Assembly (NCBI RefSeq): GCF_900143185.1
Contig: NZ_FSRQ01000001.1
Location: 1,054,001-1,118,000 of the forward strand
Length of the DNA: 64,000 nt
Reading direction: 5' to 3'
Source of the DNA: Chryseobacterium scophthalmum
GTDB taxonomy: Bacteria > Bacteroidota > Bacteroidia > Flavobacteriales > Weeksellaceae
Shown piece by piece: positions 34,704-43,334 of the stretch. The notes under the pieces are model-generated. The model was not told the origin of the DNA. It searched no databases and saw only the letters and a list, made by a program, of their open reading frames with translations. The stretch's first letter is position 1. Every line of letters begins with the position of its first letter. The translations under genes were made by a program, and so were the position numbers.

Positions 34704-36587
34704 TCAATCCATATAAGCTCTTGCCTGCTTAATGTACAATTGCTTTTCATCCCCTAAATATTTGAATTCAATATCTAAAGGATAGCTTCTCTTGGTCATT
34801 TTTCGTTTCTGCCAAAGAAGATATAATTTTCGTTCTAACACAGGAGAAATATCAAATAACTTTTTAATTTCTGTTTCTGTAAGAATCGGTTTTCCACTGT
34901 TTAGGCTTGATGTAGAACGATAATCAACCACAAACGAACCTAAATAATTGAAATTGTGACAGTAAAATTCATCGCAAGTTACACCTGGCTCAGGTTTTAC
35001 TACAGACTCTTCACCTAATTGAACATTTACGGTAATTCCTGCATATTGATCACGGTACAAATTTCTTGTGACCAAAACTCCGTTGGCTTTTTCGTCTGGA
35101 AAAGAACGGTGTACCAAAACTCCCATTGCACAGCTTTCATGATCGATCCCAAACAAATCGCGCTCCTGAAACGCACGGAAATTCCAAAAACTCGACCATA
35201 CATCCAGAATAGCTTTCTCAACAGTTTTTGCAGAATCTCCGATGATTGCGGTTTTAGAATCGTATAATCCAGCTCCGTTGAAGCCTTCCATATCTTCAGC
35301 ATTGGTTGAAGAACGGAATCTGAAGTTTTTAAAATCACTTTGTGCATTGAGCTTTTCTTCAATTTTCTTCAAAAGTTCAGGATCCACTTTTGAGTTTTTT
35401 ACCGTTTTTCTGAATGCTTTTAGTTCTTTCTCCAACAGTTTTACAGAATCTTTCGGAATCGCGTACAATGCATTGATTTTATCCTGAAAATGATTATCCT
35501 TAATATGCTGATCAAAATAATAAAATGGAATTGCAAAAGCGTATTCCGGAGTTTTATACGACTTTAATTCTTTTTGAATCTGTTTTAAAAGTCCAAGATT
35601 TGTAGCTTTTGAACCGATAGAATTGACAATATTTAAAGGCGTTGTTGTTTCTAAATCGACCAAATTGGTAACCGAAAGATCTTTCTTCAGAATAATTTCT
35701 TTTACTGCTTTTTTAGCTGGAATTGGTTTTTGTGAAGCTTTTAATGAATATGAATTTTCTTTGGTTATCAACTCCACTTTCTTACCTAAAAGGTTATTGA
35801 CAGATTGTTTATCCCAAACTTTCGTATCAACATACACCGGAATATTTCTATTTTTCGCCAGTAAAACCAAATGGCTTAAAGGAGTCTGAAGCTCGGTAAT
35901 AATAATTCCACGAACTGTTGGAATAAATTCCGGAGTTGTATTAATGATGATAATTTCATCAGATTTAGGATTGAAATCTTGTTTTTTCTGCAAATCATAT
36001 TTTTTCAAAATTCCCACATTAGAAGCATTCTCAATCGACTGTTCTGTAATTCTTTTAAAAATAAAATCTGAGAAAACTGTTGGTATTTTTAATGCTTTTT
36101 TTGAATTTAAACCTATTACATGGGGAGAATTCAAATAAAACTTCAACTTATCTTTGAAAAACACATTTTTATTGACCTCATTAAAAAAGAAATTGATCAA
36201 ACCTGCATTCATCTCATCAGAAGCTGCCAGTTCCATCACCCAGTCATCAGAATCTTCCAAATAATTGATATTCGCAAGAAGATAGGTTCTCTTGTTGGTC
36301 GGATTGTAAGATTCTTTGTTAAACTCTCCGATTTCCTGGCTAAATCCCAAAACCTGCGAGCAGAAATCATAATGATAGGTATATCTTGTACTGTTAAAGA
36401 AATATAATTTTTTCGCACCGTAATCATAAACCACTTTTACAGACTTCATATTGGTAAACTTATCGGTCAACGGTTTTCCGGAAAGATTGAGAAACTGCTG
36501 TTTCTTGGTTATAGAATGCACATAATTATCCTGTGAATACGATAAAAGTGAGAAAGTGAGAAATAAGAATAATAAAATATTTTTCAT
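34704..36587 (-). CDS. Exported PEP-synthase-like protein (phosphohistidine domain plus PPDK N-terminal ATP-grasp domain)
   Basis: This 627-residue protein begins with a clear signal peptide (MKNILLFLFLTFSLLSYSQ). Residues ~210-260 resemble the swivelling phosphohistidine domain of PEP-utilising enzymes (ELQTPLSHLVLLAKNRNIPV, His239). Residues ~320-620 form a pyruvate phosphate dikinase/PEP synthase ATP-grasp domain (FRFRSSTNAEDMEGFNGAGLY; GVLVHRSFPDEKANGVLVTRN; IEFKYLGDEKQLYIKQAR). This order is the reverse of E. coli PpsA, and the C-terminal TIM-barrel that binds pyruvate is missing. Export of an ATP-grasp protein is unexpected, so phosphotransfer to an unknown target or a non-catalytic role are both open. 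It is monocistronic. Confidence 0.8.
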   Translation of the reverse strand: MKNILLFLFLTFSLLSYSQDNYVHSITKKQQFLNLSGKPLTDKFTNMKSVKVVYDYGAKKLYFFNSTRYTYHYDFCSQVLGFSQEIGEFNKESYNPTNKRTYLLANINYLEDSDDWVMELAASDEMNAGLINFFFNEVNKNVFFKDKLKFYLNSPHVIGLNSKKALKIPTVFSDFIFKRITEQSIENASNVGILKKYDLQKKQDFNPKSDEIIIINTTPEFIPTVRGIIITELQTPLSHLVLLAKNRNIPVYVDTKVWDKQSVNNLLGKKVELITKENSYSLKASQKPIPAKKAVKEIILKKDLSVTNLVDLETTTPLNIVNSIGSKATNLGLLKQIQKELKSYKTPEYAFAIPFYYFDQHIKDNHFQDKINALYAIPKDSVKLLEKELKAFRKTVKNSKVDPELLKKIEEKLNAQSDFKNFRFRSSTNAEDMEGFNGAGLYDSKTAIIGDSAKTVEKAILDVWSSFWNFRAFQERDLFGIDHESCAMGVLVHRSFPDEKANGVLVTRNLYRDQYAGITVNVQLGEESVVKPEPGVTCDEFYCHNFNYLGSFVVDYRSTSSLNSGKPILTETEIKKLFDISPVLERKLYLLWQKRKMTKRSYPLDIEFKYLGDEKQLYIKQARAYMD

Positions 36588-36771
36588 GTCTTTGTGAAGA
36601 TTACCTCACAAATGTAGAAAATATCCTGAATGTGACAAATAGTAATAAATTTGGTAACATTTTGAATTCCCCTCCTTTGGAGGGGTGGATTCGACCAAAG
36701 GGAGAAGGCGGGGTGGTTTTAGAATATCTTTTTAAAAAACAGGGAATTATTTTTGATATACTTCTACTTTA

Positions 36772-36845
36772 TAGCCCCGATAGAAACGGCATCCTTTTGT
36801 GGAGCGAAGCGGAACAAAAGATATAGTGGATAGCGGGAAAAAGCT
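36772..36845 (+). repeat. Dispersed repeat family 1, copy 1
   Basis: It starts TAGCCCCGATAGAA and ends GGATAGCGGGAAAAAGCT. Inside, ATCCTTTTGT and ACAAAAGAT form a hairpin. An inverted copy with the same ends lies at 59994-60062. Confidence 0.75.
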
Positions 36846-36924
36846 ACGGAAAAACATGAGTAATTGGTAATGATTAATAAGTAATAATTCTACTTATTTT
36901 TGATAGTGATTGTTCTCCAAAAGC

Positions 36925-36957
36925 AAAGTCCCGTTTTGAAAATAAAACGAGACTTTA
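36925..36957 (-). terminator. Hairpin after the MFS gene, probable terminator
   Basis: AAAGTCTCGTTTT and AAAACGGGACTTT (minus strand) pair with one mismatch around a short loop. The T-run after it is weak. Confidence 0.55.
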
Positions 36958-36977
36958 CAAGTAAAAACAAGGTATCT

Positions 36978-38570
36978 TTAGATGACCGGTCCTGCCGCAT
37001 CTTTTATTTCTTCTAATAATTTTCTGCGTTCTTGAAGTCTTCTTCTTGCAATGACAGATTTCCCATTGATAAGTCTAATAAATCTTGGATATTTGAATTT
37101 TTCTTCCCCAAAATGATGCGTCAAAACAAACAGTAAAATTCCGAAACCTGCAACGATAATGTAGCCGAAAATTTTCTTGTTGGCAGAAAGGATCGCATTG
37201 AGCTGAATACTTTTTAAATTGGCTGAAAGATTTTGTGAAGTAAGCGTCATTCCATCTAAATAAACCGCTAAATTGCCTAAACTTTCAATCTGAAACTGAT
37301 ACTGAAACCACGAAAACAAAGCCGAGAAAAAGCCTACCGCAAGAAATGTACGCCAAACCAAAACCAATCCGATCGCAGCCAACATATCATCGAGTTCCAA
37401 CTTATCTAAAGTATAATACCACACTGAAATAAAGAGCGATCCCATCCCAAAACCTTTCAGAAACATCGGCAAATACCAACTTTCATAATTGAATTCGAGC
37501 ACCATTGAAAAGTACATAATAATTGTATACCCTATCATCGCAGAAAATCCTGAAAAGATGAACGTTTTAAGAGGTTTTTCTTTTTTAAACCAATAAACAG
37601 CGACAATTCCGGCAAGAATTAATCCAGGGATCATCATTAAATTCAGTTTAGCATTGGTCAATTGATCATATCCTAAAACTCCGACTGAAAAAATATTTTG
37701 AATTGAAGCAGTTCCTAAGAACATTCCTAAACAAAACAGTAAAAACAATCCGTTTTGAACATTATTTCGCTTGAAAATTTTGAATGACAAATAAGGTCTT
37801 TTCAAGGTCATCTGACGAATTGCCAACAAAGCAAAACTAACAAACGCAGCAATACTCGCATTAATGATCCTTGTAGAATTCAACCAATCCTGCTGTTTTC
37901 CAAATGAAAAAACATAAGCCGAAAACATGAAAGTAGAAACAAATAAAAGGATACTCAGCCAATCAATGTAATGTAACGGAACTTTTAAAGCAAAATATTT
38001 ATTATGCATAAAGATCCAGCAAATTAAAGCCATCACGAAACACTGTAGTGACGCAATGATGAAAAACTGCTGCCAATTATAGAGCATCGAAATTTCTACC
38101 GCATAGTAACCGGAGATCTGCGTCAAAGTTAAAACAAATGTATAAAATACTCCGTAGAAAACCCCTCTTCCACCCATGATGACCATCAACGGAAGAAAAA
38201 GCTCGATGGTGATCATCATTTTTAAAAATCCAATAACCAAAGCACTTACAATGATAATTGCAGGTTCCATAGTAGTTCCATTGATGTAACTTAACAATCC
38301 TAAAAGCACCAATAAAAGCACCACTTTATCACGCACTTTATATCTCATTTTAAATCTGAGAACAACCGGCATACAAGCTCCCATCCCAATAGTTGTGGCA
38401 TAATTTGCCCACATAAAATATTCAGTAAGATGACCGGTTCCGCTCGTCATAAAGCTGATATTCCCGGCATAAACACCTCCTAAAGGCATTACGACCACAA
38501 GCAGCAAAACTATAAGTAACAGCTGAACAGGCTTGGGAACCCAATCGCTGAAAAGACCTTTGTTATACAT
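36978..38570 (-). CDS. MFS efflux transporter (EmrB/DHA2-like)
   Basis: This 530-residue membrane protein has about 12-14 TM segments; the N-terminal pair (VQLLLIVLLLVVVMPLGGVYAG, FMWANYATTIGMGACMPVVLRF) and a long cytoplasmic C-terminus (RARRRLQERRKLLEEIKDA) are visible. Its place as the last gene after tolC and hlyD identifies it as the inner-membrane pump of a tripartite EmrAB-TolC-like system driven by proton flux. The substrate is unknown. Confidence 0.85.
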   Translation of the reverse strand: MYNKGLFSDWVPKPVQLLLIVLLLVVVMPLGGVYAGNISFMTSGTGHLTEYFMWANYATTIGMGACMPVVLRFKMRYKVRDKVVLLLVLLGLLSYINGTTMEPAIIIVSALVIGFLKMMITIELFLPLMVIMGGRGVFYGVFYTFVLTLTQISGYYAVEISMLYNWQQFFIIASLQCFVMALICWIFMHNKYFALKVPLHYIDWLSILLFVSTFMFSAYVFSFGKQQDWLNSTRIINASIAAFVSFALLAIRQMTLKRPYLSFKIFKRNNVQNGLFLLFCLGMFLGTASIQNIFSVGVLGYDQLTNAKLNLMMIPGLILAGIVAVYWFKKEKPLKTFIFSGFSAMIGYTIIMYFSMVLEFNYESWYLPMFLKGFGMGSLFISVWYYTLDKLELDDMLAAIGLVLVWRTFLAVGFFSALFSWFQYQFQIESLGNLAVYLDGMTLTSQNLSANLKSIQLNAILSANKKIFGYIIVAGFGILLFVLTHHFGEEKFKYPRFIRLINGKSVIARRRLQERRKLLEEIKDAAGPVI

Positions 38571-38585
38571 TTTTTTATAGATATT

Positions 38586-38666
38586 AGATTTCAGATATTA
38601 GACATCAGATTTCCAGCATTCTTCATTTTTTCATACATCAAGTCTGGAATCTGATATCTGAAATCT
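38586..38666. repeat. Inverted repeat between hlyD and the MFS gene
   Basis: AGATTTCAGATAT...CAGATTTCCAG (38586-38616) and CTGGAATCTGATATCTGAAATCT (38644-38666) are inverted arms; the left one carries an extra TAGACAT. Within the operon RNA it would fold into a long hairpin. Confidence 0.7.
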
Positions 38667-38680
38667 TTTAGTCGTTAATT

Positions 38681-39787
38681 TTAATTAATTGAAACATTCA
38701 TATTCATCCCTGCGCTAAGCTTAGCGATATCTTCCTTTTTATTGGATGCTGTAAACTCAATTCTTACCGGAATTCTCTGCTGTACTTTTATGAAGTTACC
38801 GGTAGAGTTATCTGTAGGAACACTTGAATATCTAGAACCTGTTGCTGCAGAGACCGCTGTTACCGTACCTTCAAATTCTTTTTTACCTAAGGCATCGGCT
38901 GTCATTTTCATTTTTTGTCCGATCTTAATATTGGGCATTTGGCTTTCTAAAAAGTTTGCGGTTACCCATTTTTGATCATTCAAAACAATTGTTCCTACTT
39001 GTTGACCCGGCTGGATCAGTTGTCCTTCAGCAATCAATCTTCTTCCCATCACTCCATCGTAAGGTGCGGTAATTACAGTATATGAAAGATTGATTTTAGC
39101 CATTTCCAATGCAGATCTTGTTCTTTTGATTTCTGCATCGTTAATTCCTAATTTGCTTTTTACTTCAGTTGTAGAAAGATTGGCCGTCTGCTTCTGATTA
39201 ACCAAGGTTTCGTATGCCGCTTTTTGAGCATCGTACTCTGTTTTCACCTGGTCAAATTGTTGTTTTGTAACTGCTTCAGAAGCTAAAAGATTTTTGTATC
39301 GGTTTAAATTCTGTTCGGCATTCCAAAGTCTGGCTTTTGCTCCGGCAATATTAGATTCCATAACACTTACGTTATTAGAAACCGTATTTACCGATGAACT
39401 TGTTGCCGATTTTTGAGCTAAAGCATTTTGATAAGCCGCTTCAGCCTGACCCAATTGAGTAAGAATTTCTCTTTTATCCAAAATCACCAAAGTATCTCCT
39501 TTTTTTACCGTTTGATGTTCGATGAATCTAATTTCATTGATATAAGCCGAAACTCTTGTATTGATCGGATTAATAAATTCCTCCACTTGAGCAGCTTCGG
39601 TATACGTTTTATCACCAATGTGAAAATATTGACGAATAAGCCAGAATAAGCCCAAACCAATCACCAGAAAAACGATGATATTTGAAAGGATAGCTCTTAC
39701 TTTATTCTTTTTATTTTGCTTTTTCTTAGCTTCTGCGCTTGAAACCGCAGGTTTTGTATCTTGAGTGTTTTGTTCCTTGTTTTCCAT
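38681..39787 (-). CDS. HlyD/EmrA-family periplasmic adaptor
   Basis: This 368-residue protein has a cytoplasmic charged N-terminus (residues 1-30), one TM segment (ILSNIIVFLVIGLGLFWLI) and a lipoyl/biotinyl-like half-motif (VKKGDTLVILDKREI). A coiled-coil hairpin follows (about 90-230), then the second half-motif (VITAPYDGVMGRRLIAEGQLIQPGQQVGTIV) and a beta-barrel domain. It bridges the MFS pump and the TolC protein encoded on either side. Confidence 0.92.
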   Translation of the reverse strand: MENKEQNTQDTKPAVSSAEAKKKQNKKNKVRAILSNIIVFLVIGLGLFWLIRQYFHIGDKTYTEAAQVEEFINPINTRVSAYINEIRFIEHQTVKKGDTLVILDKREILTQLGQAEAAYQNALAQKSATSSSVNTVSNNVSVMESNIAGAKARLWNAEQNLNRYKNLLASEAVTKQQFDQVKTEYDAQKAAYETLVNQKQTANLSTTEVKSKLGINDAEIKRTRSALEMAKINLSYTVITAPYDGVMGRRLIAEGQLIQPGQQVGTIVLNDQKWVTANFLESQMPNIKIGQKMKMTADALGKKEFEGTVTAVSAATGSRYSSVPTDNSTGNFIKVQQRIPVRIEFTASNKKEDIAKLSAGMNMNVSIN

Positions 39788-39937
39788 TATCTTGATTTTC
39801 AGTTTTAAATAGTTGTGTTTTTGTGTCGCTTTTAACGCAAAGTCCTCAAAGTTTTTTTTATTGCTGACTGTTTTTAAGTTCGCAAAGGCGTTTCACTTAT
39901 ATAAGAACACAAAGGTTTAGTTGTTGAATGTTTTTTA

Positions 39938-41248
39938 TTAAAGCGTTCCTGTTGATTTCAACAGATTATAATATTGATATAAGACATTGATTTCAGCATT
40001 TGCCAAATCTAATTCTGACTGTAATTTCTGAAGTTGTGCATCAATCATCTCAGCTTGCACAGCCAATTGATTAAGATATTTAGCTTCTGTAATTTTGTAG
40101 TTTTCTTCTGCTAAACTTTTAGCATCATTCAGAATTGCAGTTTGCTGAATCGCTTCCTGGTATTTTGTGTACGCTGCATTCACTGTCATATCAAGATTCT
40201 GTTGCACCAAAGTCATCGCATCATTTGCCTGGTTTTTCTGCAGCTCACCAAGCTTCACTCTTTCTTTGGTTTTATATAAATTATCAATATTATAACTCAA
40301 AGAAACACCGCCTTGCCAACCGCTCGAGTACATATCCAAAACAGGATTTCTTGTCGTAATTGGTCTTTGCAAAGTATATCCTCCAAAACCTGAAAGTGTC
40401 GGCATTTTATCCGTTTTAATAACTTCTATATTTTTATCGGCAACAGCAATATTGGTTTGTGCAGATTTCATTTGTGGATTGCTGTCTTTAGCTAAATTCA
40501 GATAATAATCCATCCCAATTCCGGTCTCTTTATTGCCTAAATTTTCTACGGGAATTATCTGAGTTTCGGAATTTAATCCTAAAGCGATATTCAGATTATA
40601 ATTAAGGATTTTTCTGTTGTTGACTAAGGTTAACATTCCCTGGTCTAAATTTTTAATCGCCAATTCACCACGAATAACTTCATTTCTGGTAACCATTCCC
40701 TGCTGATAAAACTTTTGGATATTTTTCAGCCTTTCCTGAGCCAGTTTTTTATTGTTTTGAATAACAACTTCCTGATTTAAAATTTTATAAATATCTAAAT
40801 AATTAGAAATCACCAAAAACTTGATATCCTGTTTTCTGCTTTCAAAATCTAATTCTGAAAGCTGTTCACGAAGTCCTGCTAACTCAATAGACTTATTCAC
40901 CAAACCTCCTTTGAAAATGAGTTGAGTCGCCTGAACACCATACGAACTTCCGTAATGCGGCATCGGAATCGTAGTTGAGTTGGAAAAATCTTTATCAATT
41001 GCAATTACATTTCCCAAATAGAATTGGCTTGTTGAAGCTGTAATCGTAGGAAGCTTCTGAAGTTTTGTAATATCTTTCTGCTGTTTTGCAATATCGATAT
41101 TCTGAGCTGAAACTTTAAGTTGCTGATGATTTTGAATTGCCAATTGGGCAACTTCATCCACTGTCATCTGTTTTATTTCTTGTGAAAAAAACAGCGCAGG
41201 AAAAAGACCTATCAGAACTGATAGAGCTGTTTTTATGTTTTTTACCAT
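39938..41248 (-). CDS. TolC family outer-membrane efflux protein
   Basis: This 436-residue protein has a signal peptide ending near FFSQE. It carries two repeats of the outer-membrane efflux (OEP) fold: the first starts TVDEVAQLAIQNHQQLKVSAQNIDIAKQQ, the second around YYLNLAKDSNPQMKSAQTNIAVADKNI, and GGVSLSYNIDNLYKTKERV is the usual strand. It forms the outer-membrane channel for the efflux system. It is the first gene after a consensus promoter. Confidence 0.92.
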   Translation of the reverse strand: MVKNIKTALSVLIGLFPALFFSQEIKQMTVDEVAQLAIQNHQQLKVSAQNIDIAKQQKDITKLQKLPTITASTSQFYLGNVIAIDKDFSNSTTIPMPHYGSSYGVQATQLIFKGGLVNKSIELAGLREQLSELDFESRKQDIKFLVISNYLDIYKILNQEVVIQNNKKLAQERLKNIQKFYQQGMVTRNEVIRGELAIKNLDQGMLTLVNNRKILNYNLNIALGLNSETQIIPVENLGNKETGIGMDYYLNLAKDSNPQMKSAQTNIAVADKNIEVIKTDKMPTLSGFGGYTLQRPITTRNPVLDMYSSGWQGGVSLSYNIDNLYKTKERVKLGELQKNQANDAMTLVQQNLDMTVNAAYTKYQEAIQQTAILNDAKSLAEENYKITEAKYLNQLAVQAEMIDAQLQKLQSELDLANAEINVLYQYYNLLKSTGTL

Positions 41249-41268
41249 TTTACCTTGCTTTACAGATG

Positions 41269-41299
41269 CAAAGTTAGTTGAAGCATAGATTCAAACAAA
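41269..41299 (-). promoter_or_regulatory. Consensus promoter of the tolC-hlyD-MFS operon
   Basis: On the minus strand TTTG is followed by 19 nt and TAACTTTG, an exact fit to the flavobacterial promoter consensus, ending about 20 nt before the tolC ATG. It is the best promoter in the window. Confidence 0.7.
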
Positions 41300-41307
41300 T
41301 GTTTGAA
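41290..41307. promoter_or_regulatory. Operator-like 18-bp dyad over the efflux promoter -33 element
   Basis: TTCAAACA-AA-TGTTTGAA is a perfect dyad that covers the -33 TTTG. A related half-site, TGTTCAAATG, lies 15 nt further upstream. It probably binds the regulator of efflux expression, perhaps the adjacent AraC-type protein. Confidence 0.5.
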
Positions 41308-41340
41308 TTCTGGAAAAAGATGTTCAAATGTAGGATTCAG

Positions 41341-42192
41341 TTATTGATATTGTTGTCTGTATTGACTCGGACTTATCTCTAAATGTTTCTTAAAAAAGTG
41401 TGAAAATGAATACTGATCACTGAAACCAAGGATTGTAGAAATCACTGAAATAGGCATTTTTGAAGAGTTAAGATATACTTTTGCCTCATTGATTACAATA
41501 GAAGCAATAATTTGACTAGCCGACTTACCCGTCACAGACTTTACTACCGACGAAAGATGTCTCGTTGTAATTGATTGTCGTTCGGCATAAAACTCTACTG
41601 TTCTATTATTAAGATGGTGAGACGACAAATCATTTAGGAAAACAAAAACGATTTCTTGCTGTCTCGACATCTGATTCATTGCACGGCTATCTTCATTAGA
41701 AATAATTCCTGCTATCTGATAACAGAAAACTGAAAAAAGATGTTCTACAATCTCTTTTTTATAGGTCATTTCAGTTTCAGAATCTAAAATAGATTTTAAG
41801 AAATTAACGCTTTTCCAAATAAGATCTAAATCATCTTTAGAAAAAGGAACTCCTACATTCATTTGCTGACGGAAATAGCGATACGTAATCAACCTATTGA
41901 ATTTCAATGACAAAGCAGAAATAAATTCACGTTTATAAGAAACCATTCTCGATTGGAAATCATCACTCACAGAAATCATCTCATAAACCGTTTGTGGATC
42001 TGTCACCATAAATGTATTTGCAGTAAGTTCAAGATCGTTAAAATGTTGACGAAGCTTTATAGAACCGCTTTTAATAAAGATAAAGGCAGGATTATCCGGA
42101 CGGAAAGGTTTATCCACAGATATTCTTTCGAAAATATTATGTTGTGTAAAAATATCAACTCCGAACTTTTCTAAAGCAGTCATTTTATCCAT
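41341..42192 (-). CDS. AraC family transcriptional regulator next to the efflux operon
   Basis: This 283-residue protein has a cupin-like N-terminal half and a C-terminal AraC DNA-binding domain. Its two helix-turn-helix units are VEFYAERQSITTRHLSSVVKSVTGKS and ISVISTILGFSDQYSFSHFFKKHLEISPSQYR. It begins 7 nt after the DUF2891 stop codon and ends 92 nt before tolC, so it likely controls that operon. Confidence 0.9.
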   Translation of the reverse strand: MDKMTALEKFGVDIFTQHNIFERISVDKPFRPDNPAFIFIKSGSIKLRQHFNDLELTANTFMVTDPQTVYEMISVSDDFQSRMVSYKREFISALSLKFNRLITYRYFRQQMNVGVPFSKDDLDLIWKSVNFLKSILDSETEMTYKKEIVEHLFSVFCYQIAGIISNEDSRAMNQMSRQQEIVFVFLNDLSSHHLNNRTVEFYAERQSITTRHLSSVVKSVTGKSASQIIASIVINEAKVYLNSSKMPISVISTILGFSDQYSFSHFFKKHLEISPSQYRQQYQ

Positions 42193-42198
42193 TTAAAT

Positions 42199-43266
42199 TT
42201 AATCTTCCAAAGCATACACTGCGAAACTTGCCAACCAATGATCACCACCATAATTCCCTTGAAATAATAATGGAAGTCCATTATTTAAAAAGATATTTGC
42301 TGTTTTTTGAAATTGTTTTTTCAGCGGATGATTATCGGGCAGAGATTTTGCAATTCCTTTCATACACCATGCTTTTGTAAAAGACAATCCTACTAAATGT
42401 ACGGTTTGATAATCGCTCAAATCACTTACTACAGGAATTTTCTCGATATTTTCGATACTTCTTTTCTCATAAAATTGGTCAAGCCATTTTACAAACTCTT
42501 TCTGAGGAAGAATTCGTCTCATCAAATCTGCAATTTCCAAACTCGGAGAAAAGAAATCTGAACCGTCTGGTTCAAGATATGCCGGAGTTTTGGTATTATT
42601 TAAATAGAAATATTTTGCTTTTTCAATTAACTCATTTTCAAAAGTCTTATCACCTGTTGCTCTTGCCCAATCTAATGCAAAAACCATTGCAAATGCTGTG
42701 TTTGGATGAACTCCTGTTCTGTTGGGATACGTTTGTTTTGGAAGATATGTTTTCCAAGAACTCAGAATTTTATCTGTTAAAGGCTTTAGATTCTGATGCC
42801 AGATTTTAGCTTTTGGATGGTTCCAGGTCATTAATTCTTCATCTAACTTTAATAACCAAGCCCAGCCGTAAGTTCTTTCGAAAGTTGTCGTCAATTGAAA
42901 TTTTGAAAAATAATCAGCTTCAGTTTGTAGATTTTCTTTAGTAAATGAATTGTCTAATATTTTTTCAATGTCTTTAGCAACTGATAAGTCTGGTTTGGTT
43001 TTAAGCAATCGAACTAACATCCAATGACCATGAACCGAACTGTGCCAATCAAAACACCCATAAAAACTTGGGTGAAGATCTTTCGGGCTCAAAGTTACTT
43101 CATTCGCATTATTAATAATGTGTGCTGTTTTGTTCGGATATTCCTGATTGATACAATGAAGCGGTTTTTCGGATAACTTTATTGCCATTTCATCTGTCAG
43201 TTTCGGGCTTTCCTGAGCAAAAATTAAGAACGGCGAAAATGCAAATGCTAAAAGACTTTTTTTCAT
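42199..43266 (-). CDS. DUF2891 family exported protein
   Basis: This 355-residue protein has a signal peptide (LLAFAFSPFLIFAQE). It shows the family stretch HPSFYGCFDWHSSVHGHWMLVRLLK near residue 70 and a helical-toroid composition (repeated Trp/Leu helices). DUF2891 proteins are of unknown function, possibly (alpha/alpha)-barrel glycan-active. It lies upstream of the AraC gene on the same strand and divergent from the DUF4349 gene. Confidence 0.85.
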   Translation of the reverse strand: MKKSLLAFAFSPFLIFAQESPKLTDEMAIKLSEKPLHCINQEYPNKTAHIINNANEVTLSPKDLHPSFYGCFDWHSSVHGHWMLVRLLKTKPDLSVAKDIEKILDNSFTKENLQTEADYFSKFQLTTTFERTYGWAWLLKLDEELMTWNHPKAKIWHQNLKPLTDKILSSWKTYLPKQTYPNRTGVHPNTAFAMVFALDWARATGDKTFENELIEKAKYFYLNNTKTPAYLEPDGSDFFSPSLEIADLMRRILPQKEFVKWLDQFYEKRSIENIEKIPVVSDLSDYQTVHLVGLSFTKAWCMKGIAKSLPDNHPLKKQFQKTANIFLNNGLPLLFQGNYGGDHWLASFAVYALED

Positions 43267-43334
43267 TCAATAAAAATATAAAAGTAATTCTAAATTTTAA
43301 GCATAGTTTTTGCTCAAATTCACAAAATCGATTT

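Larger units (their letters stand above)
36588..36977. other. Non-coding gap holding two palindromic repeat elements
   Basis: The first element, about 36668-36719, begins CCCCTCCTTTGGAGGGG, a perfect short palindrome. The second is listed separately at 36772-36845. The MFS terminator closes the gap. No ORF in it has convincing composition. Confidence 0.6.

Noticed and set aside
42109..42119. TTATCCACA inside the AraC gene as an origin signal
   Set aside because: It is a single match inside coding sequence; several chance matches are expected in 64 kb of this composition.
43182..43334. N-terminal extension of the DUF4349 protein
   Set aside because: It overlaps the divergent DUF2891 gene and would place 51 residues before the lipoprotein signal.
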